Below are positions 16,517 through 25,137 of a stretch of 49,859 nt of DNA, piece after piece; the first letter of the stretch is position 1; each line of letters begins with the position of its first letter. The notes beneath the pieces were generated by a model. The model saw nothing but the letters and a program-made list of their open reading frames with translations. It had not been told where the DNA came from and did no database searches. A program made the position numbers and the translations under genes. This DNA comes from PALSA-607 sp036501485 (lineage in GTDB: Bacteria > Actinomycetota > Actinomycetes > Acidothermales > Acidothermaceae): positions 1-49,859 of the forward strand of contig DASYAG010000121.1 in NCBI GenBank assembly GCA_036501485.1. Direction: 5' to 3'.

Positions 16517-17533
16517 ATGACCGAAACGAAGAGCGTCCGATGGGGAATCCTTGGCGCTAGCAACATCGCCAAGAAGTTCATCGCCGACGCGCAGAGCGTC
16601 GACGGGACCGAGGTCGTCGCGGTGGGCGCGCGTGATCCCGAGCGCGCCAAGGCGTACGCGCAGGAAAATGGCATTCCCACGGCGTACAGGAGCTGGGAGG
16701 AACTTGCCGAGGCTCCTGACATCGACGTTGTGTACGTTTCAACCGTCCACTCGTGGCACTACGCCGGCGCGAAGCTTTGCCTCGAGAACGGCAAGTCGGT
16801 GCTCGTGGAGAAGCCGTTCACCGTCCACCTGCGCGATGCAGAGGAACTCGTCTCAATCGCGCGCGAGCGAGGCCTCTTCCTCATGGAGGCAATGTGGACC
16901 CGCTGCAACCCACTTAATCGCGAGCTGAAGGAATTCGTCGCCCGTGGCGACCTTGGAGAGGTCATCCAGATCCAGTCGAACCTCGGCCCTTCGGCCGGCC
17001 GCAACCCGCGGCTGTGGGACCTCTCGGTCGGCGGCGGCATCCTGCTTGAGTGCGGTGTGTACCCGCTGGCATTCGCGTATCAGTTCCTCGGCGAGCCGGA
17101 GCGCGTTGTCGCTGTGTCGCACTTCGCGGACACCGGCATCGACGACCAGACGAGCCTGCTGCTCGAGTATGCGGGCGGTGCGAGCGCGTCCCTGACGACC
17201 AGTGTCTCGAAGGGCGTCAGTACGCCGCACCACAGTTTCGGCGACGTCATCGGCACCGGCGGCTGGATCAGCGTGCCCACGAATGCCTTTTTCCCGGAGG
17301 AGTACACGATCCACCTCTCAGGTTCGAGCGACCCGATCCATGTCGAGCGACCGAAGGTCGGCAACGGCTACACGGAGGAGGCGGCGGAGGTTTCGCGCTG
17401 CATCCGCGAGGGGCTCACAGAGAGCCCGGTGGTACCGCTGGACGACACCGTCGGCGCCATGCGGGTCATCGACGCCGCCTACCAGCAGGTCGGCATCAAG
17501 TACCCCGAGGCGCCCACCCTCGCGCGCGCCTGA
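16517..17533 (+). CDS. Gfo/Idh/MocA family oxidoreductase
   Basis: NAD(P)-dependent sugar oxidoreductase, 338 residues from ATG 16517 (MTETKSVRWGILGASNIAKKF); the open frame starts at 16466 but the fold begins here. The N-terminal Rossmann motif GILGASNIAKKF is followed by the active-site signature VEKPFTVH near residue 95. The C-terminal domain carries GGGILLECGVYPLAFAYQFLG, typical of the dimeric dehydrogenase group near xylose/glucose dehydrogenases. It may oxidise a sugar or sugar derivative at a ring hydroxyl or C1. It lies 135 bp after binding protein 2 and 37 bp before the tautomerase, in one co-directional run through to 22353. Confidence 0.9.
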   Translation: MTETKSVRWGILGASNIAKKFIADAQSVDGTEVVAVGARDPERAKAYAQENGIPTAYRSWEELAEAPDIDVVYVSTVHSWHYAGAKLCLENGKSVLVEKPFTVHLRDAEELVSIARERGLFLMEAMWTRCNPLNRELKEFVARGDLGEVIQIQSNLGPSAGRNPRLWDLSVGGGILLECGVYPLAFAYQFLGEPERVVAVSHFADTGIDDQTSLLLEYAGGASASLTTSVSKGVSTPHHSFGDVIGTGGWISVPTNAFFPEEYTIHLSGSSDPIHVERPKVGNGYTEEAAEVSRCIREGLTESPVVPLDDTVGAMRVIDAAYQQVGIKYPEAPTLARA

Positions 17534-17570
17534 CCCGCCCCACAATCACACGAAAACAAGGAGACAGATC

Positions 17571-17939
17571 GTGCCGCTGTTCGAGATCGACCTCGACGAG
17601 TCACTACGCCCCAAGCGCCAGCCGATTAGCGACGCCATTCACCAGGCCATGCTGGACGGCCTCGCTGGGTCGCCCACCGACCGCTTCCAGGTGTTTCGCT
17701 TCCACGCCGACAGCGCAGAGCTCGTCTTCGATCCTACCCACGGGGGTGTCGACCGAAAGTCGGTCATCTGGATCCGGGTGGCGATGAACCACAAATTCGA
17801 TGTCGCGACGAAGAAGGGCTTCTACCGCAAGCTCGCCGAGCAGATGGACGCAATCGGCGTTCGTCACGAGGATCTGCTGGTGTCGATCCTCGAGTACGAC
17901 TTCGACGACGTCTATGCGGGCAAAGTCCGTGGCGACTGA
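17571..17939 (+). CDS. Tautomerase family protein
   Basis: A 122-residue protein starting at GTG 17571, with AAGGAG a few nt upstream. After removal of Met the N-terminus is Pro-Leu-Phe-Glu, the catalytic amino-terminal proline of the 4-oxalocrotonate tautomerase superfamily. The length and the segments DAIHQAMLDGLAGSPTDRFQ and GFYRKLAEQMDAIGVRHEDL fit the longer fused-unit Tautomerase_2 group rather than the 62-residue classical enzymes. It would catalyse a keto-enol or 1,3-proton shift. Such a step is not part of the textbook uronate route, so its place between a Gfo/Idh/MocA protein and a uronate dehydrogenase-like gene is notable. Its 3' end overlaps the next gene. Confidence 0.85.
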   Translation: MPLFEIDLDESLRPKRQPISDAIHQAMLDGLAGSPTDRFQVFRFHADSAELVFDPTHGGVDRKSVIWIRVAMNHKFDVATKKGFYRKLAEQMDAIGVRHEDLLVSILEYDFDDVYAGKVRGD

Positions 17940-18720
17940 GGTCACCGACGAACTCACCCTCATTACCGGTGCCGCCGGTCGGATCGGAGGCTATCTCCGA
18001 GCCGGCCGGGCAGATCTGGGCGGTCGGCTCCGGTTCTTCGACCGGGTCCGCGTGCCTGGCGAGTCGGACTCGATCGTCGCAGATATCTGCGACCAGGCTG
18101 CCCTCGACGCCGCGATGGAGGGGGTCACCGCCGTCGTCCACCTTGCCGCGAGCCTCGAGCCCGAGGACCCTTACGAGGTCTATCTCCACTCCAACTTCGA
18201 GGGCACCTACCGGGTGTTCGACGCGGCACAACGCGCCGGGGTCCGGCGCATCGTGTTTGCCAGCAGCAATCACGCGAACGGTTTTGCACCACGCAGCGAC
18301 GGCGCCGTCGCCGGTTCGGTGCCCGACCGGCCCGACGGCATTTACGGGGTCTCGAAGCTCTACGGTGAGGCGCTCGGTCGCCTGTTCCACGACCGGTACG
18401 GCCTCGAGGTCGTGTGCCTGCGGATCGGGTCCTGCTTCGACCAGCCGTCGGATCCGCGCATGCTCGGGAGCTGGCTGAGCCCGGCCGACGTCGTGCGGCT
18501 TGTCGCTGCCAGCCTGCAACACCCAGTTGGATACGCGGTGGTCTACGGCATCTCCAACAACACCCGGCGGTGGTGGGACCTCGGTCCGGCGCAGGCGCTC
18601 GGCTACCGCCCGCGGGACAACGGCGAGGACTACGCCGAGGCCCTGCTCGCCCAGTACGGCGGCGTTGACCCTAGCTCGCCGCACGAGCCGCAGGGCGGGA
18701 TGGGTGCCTGGATCGCCTGA
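17914..18720 (+). CDS. NAD-dependent epimerase/dehydratase, uronate dehydrogenase-like
   Basis: Extended-SDR protein of about 268 residues. TGAAGRIGGYLR binds NAD, YGVSKLYGEALGR supplies Tyr/Lys, and ASSNHANGF supplies the active-site Ser region. The run RIGSCFDQPSDPRMLGSWLSP and the ending of the form YGISNNTRRWWDLGPAQALG match uronate dehydrogenases (EC 1.1.1.203), which oxidise galacturonate or glucuronate to the aldarolactone. ATG 17914 overlaps the tautomerase by 26 nt; GTG 17929 (11-nt overlap) is an equally credible start. The next gene is a lactonase whose start lies inside this one, and the dehydratase steps for an aldarate are encoded at 22382-26036, which supports the call. An aldose rather than uronate substrate cannot be excluded. 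Confidence 0.85.
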   Translation: MRAKSVATEVTDELTLITGAAGRIGGYLRAGRADLGGRLRFFDRVRVPGESDSIVADICDQAALDAAMEGVTAVVHLAASLEPEDPYEVYLHSNFEGTYRVFDAAQRAGVRRIVFASSNHANGFAPRSDGAVAGSVPDRPDGIYGVSKLYGEALGRLFHDRYGLEVVCLRIGSCFDQPSDPRMLGSWLSPADVVRLVAASLQHPVGYAVVYGISNNTRRWWDLGPAQALGYRPRDNGEDYAEALLAQYGGVDPSSPHEPQGGMGAWIA

Positions 18721-19798
18721 CACCCTTCTCGTCGCTTCCGCCGACTGGCCGTCTGAGGCGGACGCGTCGGCCGGCGCGGTGCTCACTCTCCCGATCGATA
18801 CAACCGGGCGTCTCGGCCCGATCACCGCATCCGTCGCCGTGACCGGGCCTTCTTATCTCGCGTACGGCCCCGACGGACGACACGTCTATGCGTCATGCCG
18901 CTGGCCTGCCGACAGCGCCACGCCTGGCGCCTCACGGAAACACTCTGGCGAGGTGGCCGCGATCGTGATCGGGCCGGATGCACACCTAACCGTCACCGGA
19001 CGGGCGCCCACGGCGGGGCACTCGCCCTGTCACCTCACCGTAGACGCCGCCGGTTGCCATGTCCTTGTGGCCGACTACCAGGACGGCCTCATCGACGTCC
19101 ATCCGGTCGACCGCGTGGGCGGCGTGGGAGACACGTGCTCGGTCGCCGTCCGCGGGGGCTCGGGACCAGACGCGCGGCAGCAGAGTCCGCATGCCCACAT
19201 GGTGCGCGAGCACGCCCCCGATGGCCGGTTCCTCGTGGCCGACCTGGGTACCGACGAGATCGCGGCCTACGACCTCGACCACGCGTCTGGGCAGCTGAGC
19301 ACTGTCGTGCAATCGACCCGGCTTGAACCGGGCTCCGGGCCGCGCCATTTCGTCGCGTGCGGCCCGGATCTGCTCTTTGTTGCCACCGAGCTGCGGGCTG
19401 GCGTCGTCACCTTGGCGCTCGACCCCGGGTCAGCTTCGTTTCAGGTCCGCGCCGTCGTTTCGAGCACCCGGCACGACCTCGCTGCCCCCTCCGCGATCGT
19501 CCTCAGTCCCGACGGCCGCCACCTCTACGTCGGCAACCGAGGGCCCGACACGATCGGCGTCCTCCGGATCGAGGTCTCCGGCTTGCGGCTCGTTGACGAG
19601 GTGCCGTGCAACGGCCAGCCGCGCGACCTCACGTTCCTGGGAGACCGGCTCTACGTCGCTAACCAGGAGTCCGGCACGATCGCCGTCCTCCGCTACGACG
19701 CGGAGACGGGCGGTCTCGACGGTCCCATCCAGGTGATCGAGATCCCCGCTCCGACCTGCATGCTTCCCTACCATCGCACGGAAGGACGTTCCGAATGA
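18704..19798 (+). CDS. Lactonase family beta-propeller protein
   Basis: Seven-bladed beta-propeller lactonase of the 6-phosphogluconolactonase (YbhE/Pgl) type, 364 residues from GTG 18704, which overlaps the preceding gene by 17 nt. Blade repeats are visible: PSYLAYGPDGRHVYAS, SPCHLTVDAAGCHVLVADY, SPHAHMVREHAPDGRFLVAD, GPRHFVACGPDLLFVATE, PSAIVLSPDGRHLYVGNRG and QPRDLTFLGDRLYVANQESG. It should hydrolyse the sugar-acid lactone made by the adjacent dehydrogenase to the free acid. The open frame extends upstream to 18500 but only in the shadow of the dehydrogenase gene. The 4-nt ATGA overlap with the GH106-like gene indicates coupling. Confidence 0.9.
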   Translation: MPGSPDTLLVASADWPSEADASAGAVLTLPIDTTGRLGPITASVAVTGPSYLAYGPDGRHVYASCRWPADSATPGASRKHSGEVAAIVIGPDAHLTVTGRAPTAGHSPCHLTVDAAGCHVLVADYQDGLIDVHPVDRVGGVGDTCSVAVRGGSGPDARQQSPHAHMVREHAPDGRFLVADLGTDEIAAYDLDHASGQLSTVVQSTRLEPGSGPRHFVACGPDLLFVATELRAGVVTLALDPGSASFQVRAVVSSTRHDLAAPSAIVLSPDGRHLYVGNRGPDTIGVLRIEVSGLRLVDEVPCNGQPRDLTFLGDRLYVANQESGTIAVLRYDAETGGLDGPIQVIEIPAPTCMLPYHRTEGRSE

Positions 19799-22353
19799 GC
19801 CGCACAGCACCCTCGATTGCCCAGCTGCGCAGTGGTTTCGAGGAGCCGGCTGCCGAGGCCCGGCCCATGATGCGCTGGTGGTGGTTCGGCCCGGACGTGG
19901 AGGAGGCCGAGCTCGACAAGCAGCTGCGCGCCGTCGCCACTGCCGGATTTGCTGGCGTCGAGGTCGCGTACGTCTACCCGCTGTCCGAGGTCGCGCATCC
20001 GATCCTGTCCGAAGGCTTCGCCGCTCGGTTGCGCTTCGCGGCCGAGCTCGCGCGCACGCTAGGCCTGCGCTTCGATCTGACACTCGGCAGCGGCTGGTCA
20101 TTCGGAGGCCCGCACATCTCGGTCGAGAATGCGGCGCGGCAGCTGATCTGTGACCTGCGCGAGGTGCCGGGCACCGCCCTCGAAGTGCCGGTAGCCGCGC
20201 GCTGGCCCGGCGACGAACTGGTCGCCGCGTACCTCGGCGACGGGTCGATCCAAGAGCCGCCGAGCGTCTACGAGGAGCTTTCGGTCGAGGGCGGCGTCGT
20301 CCGTGTCCCGGCCGGGCGGTCCCCACGGGTTGTGCTCCTCGCCTGGTCGCAGCTCACGGGCCAGAACGTCAAGCGCGCGGCCGCCGGGGCCGAAGGTCCC
20401 GTTCTCGACCACTACTCCGCGGACGCCGTCCGCGCCCACATCGCGGGCTTCGCCGAGCCGCTGCTCGACGCGGTCGGCGACGCACCGGTCGGAAGCGTCT
20501 TCTGCGACAGCCTCGAGGTCTACCACTCGAACTGGACCCCGGGTTTCCTCGACGCGTTCGAGGAGCTGCGCGGCTACAACGCACGACCGCACCTGTACCA
20601 GCTCGTGACCGACGGGCCGGGGGCTGCCGAGTTCCGCGGCGACTTCCATCGCACTCTCACCCAACTGTACGAGCAAAACTTCGTCTCGCAGTGGCGCTCA
20701 TGGGCTGCCTCACATGGCCTGCCGTTCCGCATTCAGGGCTACGGGACGCCGCCGGCGGCTGTTAGCAGCTACCGCTTCGCCGACCTGTTCGAAGGAGAGG
20801 GCTGGGGCTGGAATGGGATTACGGCCACGCGCTGGGCGTCGTCCGCAGCTCACATCTACGACCTGGACGTCGTCTCGTCAGAAGTGTGGACCTGGGCACA
20901 CTCGCCGTCCTTCCGAGCGACACCTCTCGACCTCAAGGGTGAAGCGCACGAGCACCTCCTCGCCGGCATCAACCAGTTCATCGGCCACGGCTGGCCATAC
21001 TCCCCCGAGTCTGCGGGGCCGGTCGGGTGGATCTTCTACGCGGCGGGAGTCTTCGACGACCGCAATCCCTGGTGGCCTGCCATGCCCGGGTTGAACCGCT
21101 ATCTGCAGCGGCTGAGTTGGCTCATGCGGCAGGGCGCCCCGGTGAACCGGGCCAAGCTGTACGTGCCAGTGACCGACATCTACCAGCGCATGGGCACCGG
21201 CGACGTCGGCCTCGACCTCTGGCGGGAGACCGAGCGCTGTGTCGGCGACCACATCCCCCGCATCCTGCACGGCCACGGCGTCGAGTTCGACCTCGTCGAC
21301 GACGACGCAATCGAGACCCTCGACGCCGCGGACGTGGAGCTCGTCGTGGTGCCGTTTGCCAGCGCGATCCCGGCTGCGACGCACGCGTGGCTCGACCGCG
21401 TCGCGGCGTCCGGCGGCGCCGTCGTACGCGTGCGACACGACGACGATGCGGATGCCGACAGCGTGACCGTCGAGGCACTTGCCGAACGCCTGCGTGCGAC
21501 GACGCCCGACTACGTGATCGAGCCGGCATCGCCATCGGTGGGCGTCGTGCACCGGCGCACCGACGACGCCGACATCTACCTGGTCGTGAACGCCGGCAAT
21601 CTCCGCTGCCCGTTGCGCTTCAGTCCGGCGACCGACCGCTTGGGATTCGAGGTCTGGGACCCAGCTACCGGCACGCCGACTGCCGCGGGCGCCCTTGACG
21701 GGCCGATCGCCCTTGATCTCGCACCGTACGCGGCCCTCGTCGTCGTCGTCGCAGACGATGTCGCTGAAAAGATCGCGTCGTCCGGCGGCACTGGCGGGAC
21801 GGTCGTGTCACTCGACGGTCCCTGGACGGCGCGGTTCACCGGCGATGCCGACTCGCAGGCGCGCGCCGTTACGCTGCCGCACCGCTGGGAGGACGAGCGC
21901 GCCGGCTATTCCGGCTCCGTGGTCTACGAGACCACCTTCGAGACGGATGCGCTCGCGGGCGGGGTGTTGCTCGACTTCGGCGACGTGCGTCCCGACGACG
22001 ACAGCGGTTCGTCGGCACGCCAAGGTGTGCGCGGCAAGTCCTACCGCGCCCGGGTCTGGACCCCCGTCCGGGAGGTCGCCGAGGTGACCGTCAACGACGT
22101 CCCGATCGGAGTCGTTTGGGCCCCGCCCTACGCGATCGACATATCGAGCGCCGTCGTTTTCGGGACCAACCGGTTGAAGATCGTCGTGTCGAACACGGGC
22201 TCCAACGCGCTCGCGAACGATCGCCAAATCCTGGATGCGGTCGACGAGAGCGTCGCCCGGTACGGCAGGCGGTTTCGAATGCAGGAACTCGGTCTCGCCC
22301 TCGAAGGGGTCTCGTCCGGACTGCTGGCGGCGCCGCGGCTTCGCACGGGGTAA
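19795..22353 (+). CDS. GH106-like alpha-L-rhamnosidase
   Basis: An 852-residue glycosyl hydrolase of the large alpha-L-rhamnosidase group related to GH106. Characteristic N-terminal segments are RPMMRWWWFGPDVEEAELDK, GFAGVEVAYVYP and LTLGSGWSFGGPHIS. The central barrel includes VFCDSLEVYHSNWTPGF and FRIQGYGTPPA, with acidic residues at positions expected for catalysis. SEVWTWAHSPSFRATPLDLK and INQFIGHGWPYSP follow. A C-terminal galactose-binding-like sandwich ends with VPIGVVWAPPYAIDIS and IVVSNTGSNALAND. No signal peptide is seen, so it is probably cytoplasmic. It overlaps the lactonase by 4 nt and ends this operon, 28 bp from the convergent dehydratase gene. Rhamnose-galacturonate linkages are a known target of relatives and would link both sugar branches, but this is inference. 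Confidence 0.85.
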   Translation: MSRTAPSIAQLRSGFEEPAAEARPMMRWWWFGPDVEEAELDKQLRAVATAGFAGVEVAYVYPLSEVAHPILSEGFAARLRFAAELARTLGLRFDLTLGSGWSFGGPHISVENAARQLICDLREVPGTALEVPVAARWPGDELVAAYLGDGSIQEPPSVYEELSVEGGVVRVPAGRSPRVVLLAWSQLTGQNVKRAAAGAEGPVLDHYSADAVRAHIAGFAEPLLDAVGDAPVGSVFCDSLEVYHSNWTPGFLDAFEELRGYNARPHLYQLVTDGPGAAEFRGDFHRTLTQLYEQNFVSQWRSWAASHGLPFRIQGYGTPPAAVSSYRFADLFEGEGWGWNGITATRWASSAAHIYDLDVVSSEVWTWAHSPSFRATPLDLKGEAHEHLLAGINQFIGHGWPYSPESAGPVGWIFYAAGVFDDRNPWWPAMPGLNRYLQRLSWLMRQGAPVNRAKLYVPVTDIYQRMGTGDVGLDLWRETERCVGDHIPRILHGHGVEFDLVDDDAIETLDAADVELVVVPFASAIPAATHAWLDRVAASGGAVVRVRHDDDADADSVTVEALAERLRATTPDYVIEPASPSVGVVHRRTDDADIYLVVNAGNLRCPLRFSPATDRLGFEVWDPATGTPTAAGALDGPIALDLAPYAALVVVVADDVAEKIASSGGTGGTVVSLDGPWTARFTGDADSQARAVTLPHRWEDERAGYSGSVVYETTFETDALAGGVLLDFGDVRPDDDSGSSARQGVRGKSYRARVWTPVREVAEVTVNDVPIGVVWAPPYAIDISSAVVFGTNRLKIVVSNTGSNALANDRQILDAVDESVARYGRRFRMQELGLALEGVSSGLLAAPRLRTG

Positions 22354-22381
22354 CGACCTGCGATGCGCTGTGGAGCCTTGG

Positions 22382-23566
22382 CTACGGCCGTGAGCCGAAC
22401 TCGGCGCGGCTCACGAGCCAGTGCTCGGCTTGGCCACTGAGGGTCAGTCCGAGCCCGGGGCGGTCCGGCACCAGCATCGCGCCGTCGCGGATCTCGATGC
22501 GCTCCTCAAACAGCGGCTCCAGCCACTCGAAGTGCTCGACCCACGTCTGCCCGGGGTAGGCGGCGCTGAGGTGCACGTGGATCTCCATGGCAAAGTGCGG
22601 TGCCATGGACAAGCCCCTCTGGTCGGCCAATGCGAGCACCCTGAGGAACTGGGTGATCCCGCCGACGCGGGGAGCATCGGGCTGGAGGAAGTCGACAGCG
22701 CGACCGTCGATCAGGCGCTCGTGCTCGTGCACGCTCGTGAGCATCTCCCCTGACGCAATGGGCGTGTCAAGGGCGGCGGCCAGTTGCGCGTGCCCTTCGA
22801 CGTCGTACGCGTCGAGCGGCTCCTCGATCCAGACGAGGTTGTACTCCTCCAGTCGCCGGCCAACGCGCAGTGCCGTCGCGCGGTCCCACTGCTGGTTTGC
22901 GTCGACCATCAGCGGGACCGAGTCGCCGAGGAACGAGCGCAGGTCGCGCACCCGCTGGAGGTCGGCGGAGACGTCGGGCTGTCCGACTTTCAGCTTGATC
23001 CCGCCAACCCCGCGAGCCAGCGCGAGGGCAGCATTCTCCTTGACGGTCTCGATCGGCGCGGAGAGGAATCCACCGGAGGTGTTGTAGCAGGGGACGGCGT
23101 CGCGGTAGGCACCGAGGAGCTTGGCTAAAGGCAGGTCGGCGCGACGCGCTTTGAGATCCCAGAGAGCGACATCGAATGCGGCGATCGCCTGGGTCGCCAG
23201 ACCACTACGCCCTACCGATGCCCCGGCCCAAACGAGCTTTAGCCAGAGCCGGCCGATGTCGCTCGGGTCCTCGCCGATCAACTCATCTGCAATTTGCGCG
23301 GCGTGCGCGTAGAGCCCTGGTCCACCGGCCCTCTTGGAATAGCTGAAGCCGATCCCGGCCGAGCCATCCGCGGTGAGGATTTCGGCGAACAGCATCGCGA
23401 CGTGCGTCAGCGGTCGCTGGCGCCCCGTCAGAACCTTGGCGTCGCTCACGGGCACCTTGAGGGGCAGGTCGATATGCGAAAGGCGCATCCAGGCGATGCG
23501 GTCGGACCCAGCGCCGGGGGTGCCGGCGCGGAGGCGGCTGTCGTTCGCGACCGGGTCTGCCGTCAT
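22382..23566 (-). CDS. Galactarate/L-talarate dehydratase-like enolase-superfamily enzyme
   Basis: Mandelate-racemase-subgroup enzyme of 394 residues. Motifs: GFSYSKRAGGPG near the N-terminal cap, CYNTSGGFL, KLKVGQPD (K-x-K base), VDANQQWDRA, WIEEPLDAYD and ASGEML for Mg2+, QPDAPRVGGITQFL, and APHFAMEIHVHLSAAYPGQ with the catalytic His. This set fits the L-talarate/galactarate dehydratase group, which converts an aldarate to 5-keto-4-deoxyglucarate. ATG 23566 overlaps the upstream aldehyde dehydrogenase by 4 nt (ATGA), with GGAG upstream. It is the last gene of a three-gene operon that completes the pathway from aldarate to 2-oxoglutarate. It converges with the GH106-like gene, 28 bp away. 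Confidence 0.92.
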   Translation of the reverse strand: MTADPVANDSRLRAGTPGAGSDRIAWMRLSHIDLPLKVPVSDAKVLTGRQRPLTHVAMLFAEILTADGSAGIGFSYSKRAGGPGLYAHAAQIADELIGEDPSDIGRLWLKLVWAGASVGRSGLATQAIAAFDVALWDLKARRADLPLAKLLGAYRDAVPCYNTSGGFLSAPIETVKENAALALARGVGGIKLKVGQPDVSADLQRVRDLRSFLGDSVPLMVDANQQWDRATALRVGRRLEEYNLVWIEEPLDAYDVEGHAQLAAALDTPIASGEMLTSVHEHERLIDGRAVDFLQPDAPRVGGITQFLRVLALADQRGLSMAPHFAMEIHVHLSAAYPGQTWVEHFEWLEPLFEERIEIRDGAMLVPDRPGLGLTLSGQAEHWLVSRAEFGSRP

Positions 23567-25137
23567 CGGAGAACTCCGTCGACGCGGCGGCGGAGTCCGA
23601 GCTCGTTCGCATCGGCGAGCTCCCGAGGCAGTAGGGCGGCGGGAGCGTTTTGGTAGGCAATCGGGCGCAGGAATCGACGGATGGCCAGCGCGCCGACGGA
23701 CGTGGACCGCCCGTCCGTCGTCGCCGGGAAGGGTCCGCCGTGAACCATCGCGTCCACGACCTCGACGCCCGTCGGCCAGCCATCGAAGACGATGCGTCCG
23801 CAGCGCTGCTCGAGCACCGGCACGAGCGCCTGCACGAGTCGCAGGTCGTCGGGGTCGAAGTGGATCGACGCGGTGAGCTGACCCTCTAGCGCCTCGGCGA
23901 CCGCTCGCAACTCGTCCACGTCGCGGCAGACAACGAGCGTGGACGCCGCCCCGAAGATCTCCGACGAGAGCACTGGGTCCTTGAGGAAGGTCGCGGCGTC
24001 GGTGCGGAGCACGACCGGCGATTCAGCATTGCGCACCCCGGCCTCGACCGGACCCTCCGCAACGAGGCCGACGCCCGGACGCGCCCGATGCGTCTGGACA
24101 CCCTCCCGGTACGCCGCGGCGATGCCCGCGGTCAGCATCGGGCGACCTTCAGAGCTTCGCAGCCCCACCTCGATCGCCCTCATGAGTTCGGCGACGGCCG
24201 GATCGTTCACGACGATCAGCAGCCCCGGGTTGGTACAGAGCTGTCCCGCGCTCAGACCGAGCGAGGCGACGAAGCCCCGCGCGAGCTCAGCCGGCCGGGA
24301 CGCCAGCGCTGCAGGCAACAGGAAGACGGGGTTCACGCTGCTCATCTCCGCGAACACCGGGATCGGCACTGGGCGGGCGGCGGCCACGCGCTGCAGTGCG
24401 AGTCCGCCAGTGCGCGACCCAGTAAAGCCCACGGAGGCGACGCGTGGGTCGCTCACAAGTGCAGTGCCGATCGTCGAGCCGGAACCTAAGAGCATCGAGA
24501 AGACGCCCTCCGGCATCCCTGCCTCTGCCGCGGCCGCCAGAATCGCCCGCCCGACAATCTCGGCGGTGCCCGGGTGCGCGGAATGCGCCTTGACCACCAC
24601 GGGGCAACCTGCGGCAAGCGCGGAGGCCGTGTCTCCGCCTGCGACAGAGAAGGCGAGCGGGAAGTTGCCCGCGCCGAAAACGGCCACCGGGCCGACCGGT
24701 ATGTGCCGCTGGCGGATGTCGGGGCGCGGCAGTGGGACACGCTCCGGCGCCGCTTGGTCGATGGTGGCCTCGAGCCAATCTCCCTGCCGCACGATCCGGG
24801 CGAAGAAGCGGAGCTGACCCGTAGTCCGGGCAAGCTCGCCCACAGCCCGTGCGCGCGGAATCCGTGTCTCGGCGACGACACGGTCGACGAGCGTGTCGCC
24901 CTCCCGATCGATCGCGTCCCCGATCCGTTCAAGAAAGGCAGCTCGATCCCCCAGCGTCGTTCGCCGAAAGACGGGAAACGCCTTGGCTGCGAGCCGGCAC
25001 GCGAGTTCCACCTCCTCGAGGCTCGCCTCCCTGTACTCAGGCGCGAGCGACTCTCCGGTCGCGGGGTCCACCGCCTGGAACGCCGGCCCTGACCCCCGCA
25101 CGGTTCGGGTGCCGATCAGCATCGATCCGTCAATCAT
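23563..25137 (-). CDS. 2-oxoglutarate semialdehyde dehydrogenase (NADP-type ALDH)
   Basis: Aldehyde dehydrogenase of 524 residues, the length of the 2-oxoglutarate (alpha-ketoglutaric) semialdehyde dehydrogenase group. Motifs: RHIPVGPVAVFGAGNFPLAF and GFTGSRTGG for the cofactor, AEMSSVNPVFLLP with the general-base Glu, and SAGQLCTNPGLL with the catalytic Cys. The EMSSVNPVF and QLCTNPG variants are typical of this group. It would oxidise 2-oxoglutarate semialdehyde from the KdgD reaction to 2-oxoglutarate. ATG 25137 overlaps the KdgD stop by 4 nt and its own stop overlaps the next gene by 4 nt, so all three are coupled. Confidence 0.93.
   Translation of the reverse strand: MIDGSMLIGTRTVRGSGPAFQAVDPATGESLAPEYREASLEEVELACRLAAKAFPVFRRTTLGDRAAFLERIGDAIDREGDTLVDRVVAETRIPRARAVGELARTTGQLRFFARIVRQGDWLEATIDQAAPERVPLPRPDIRQRHIPVGPVAVFGAGNFPLAFSVAGGDTASALAAGCPVVVKAHSAHPGTAEIVGRAILAAAAEAGMPEGVFSMLLGSGSTIGTALVSDPRVASVGFTGSRTGGLALQRVAAARPVPIPVFAEMSSVNPVFLLPAALASRPAELARGFVASLGLSAGQLCTNPGLLIVVNDPAVAELMRAIEVGLRSSEGRPMLTAGIAAAYREGVQTHRARPGVGLVAEGPVEAGVRNAESPVVLRTDAATFLKDPVLSSEIFGAASTLVVCRDVDELRAVAEALEGQLTASIHFDPDDLRLVQALVPVLEQRCGRIVFDGWPTGVEVVDAMVHGGPFPATTDGRSTSVGALAIRRFLRPIAYQNAPAALLPRELADANELGLRRRVDGVLR

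Noticed and set aside
17764..18825. 353-codon minus-strand frame opposite the uronate dehydrogenase-like gene
   Set aside because: Antisense shadow; the plus-strand genes overlap each other in a coherent operon.
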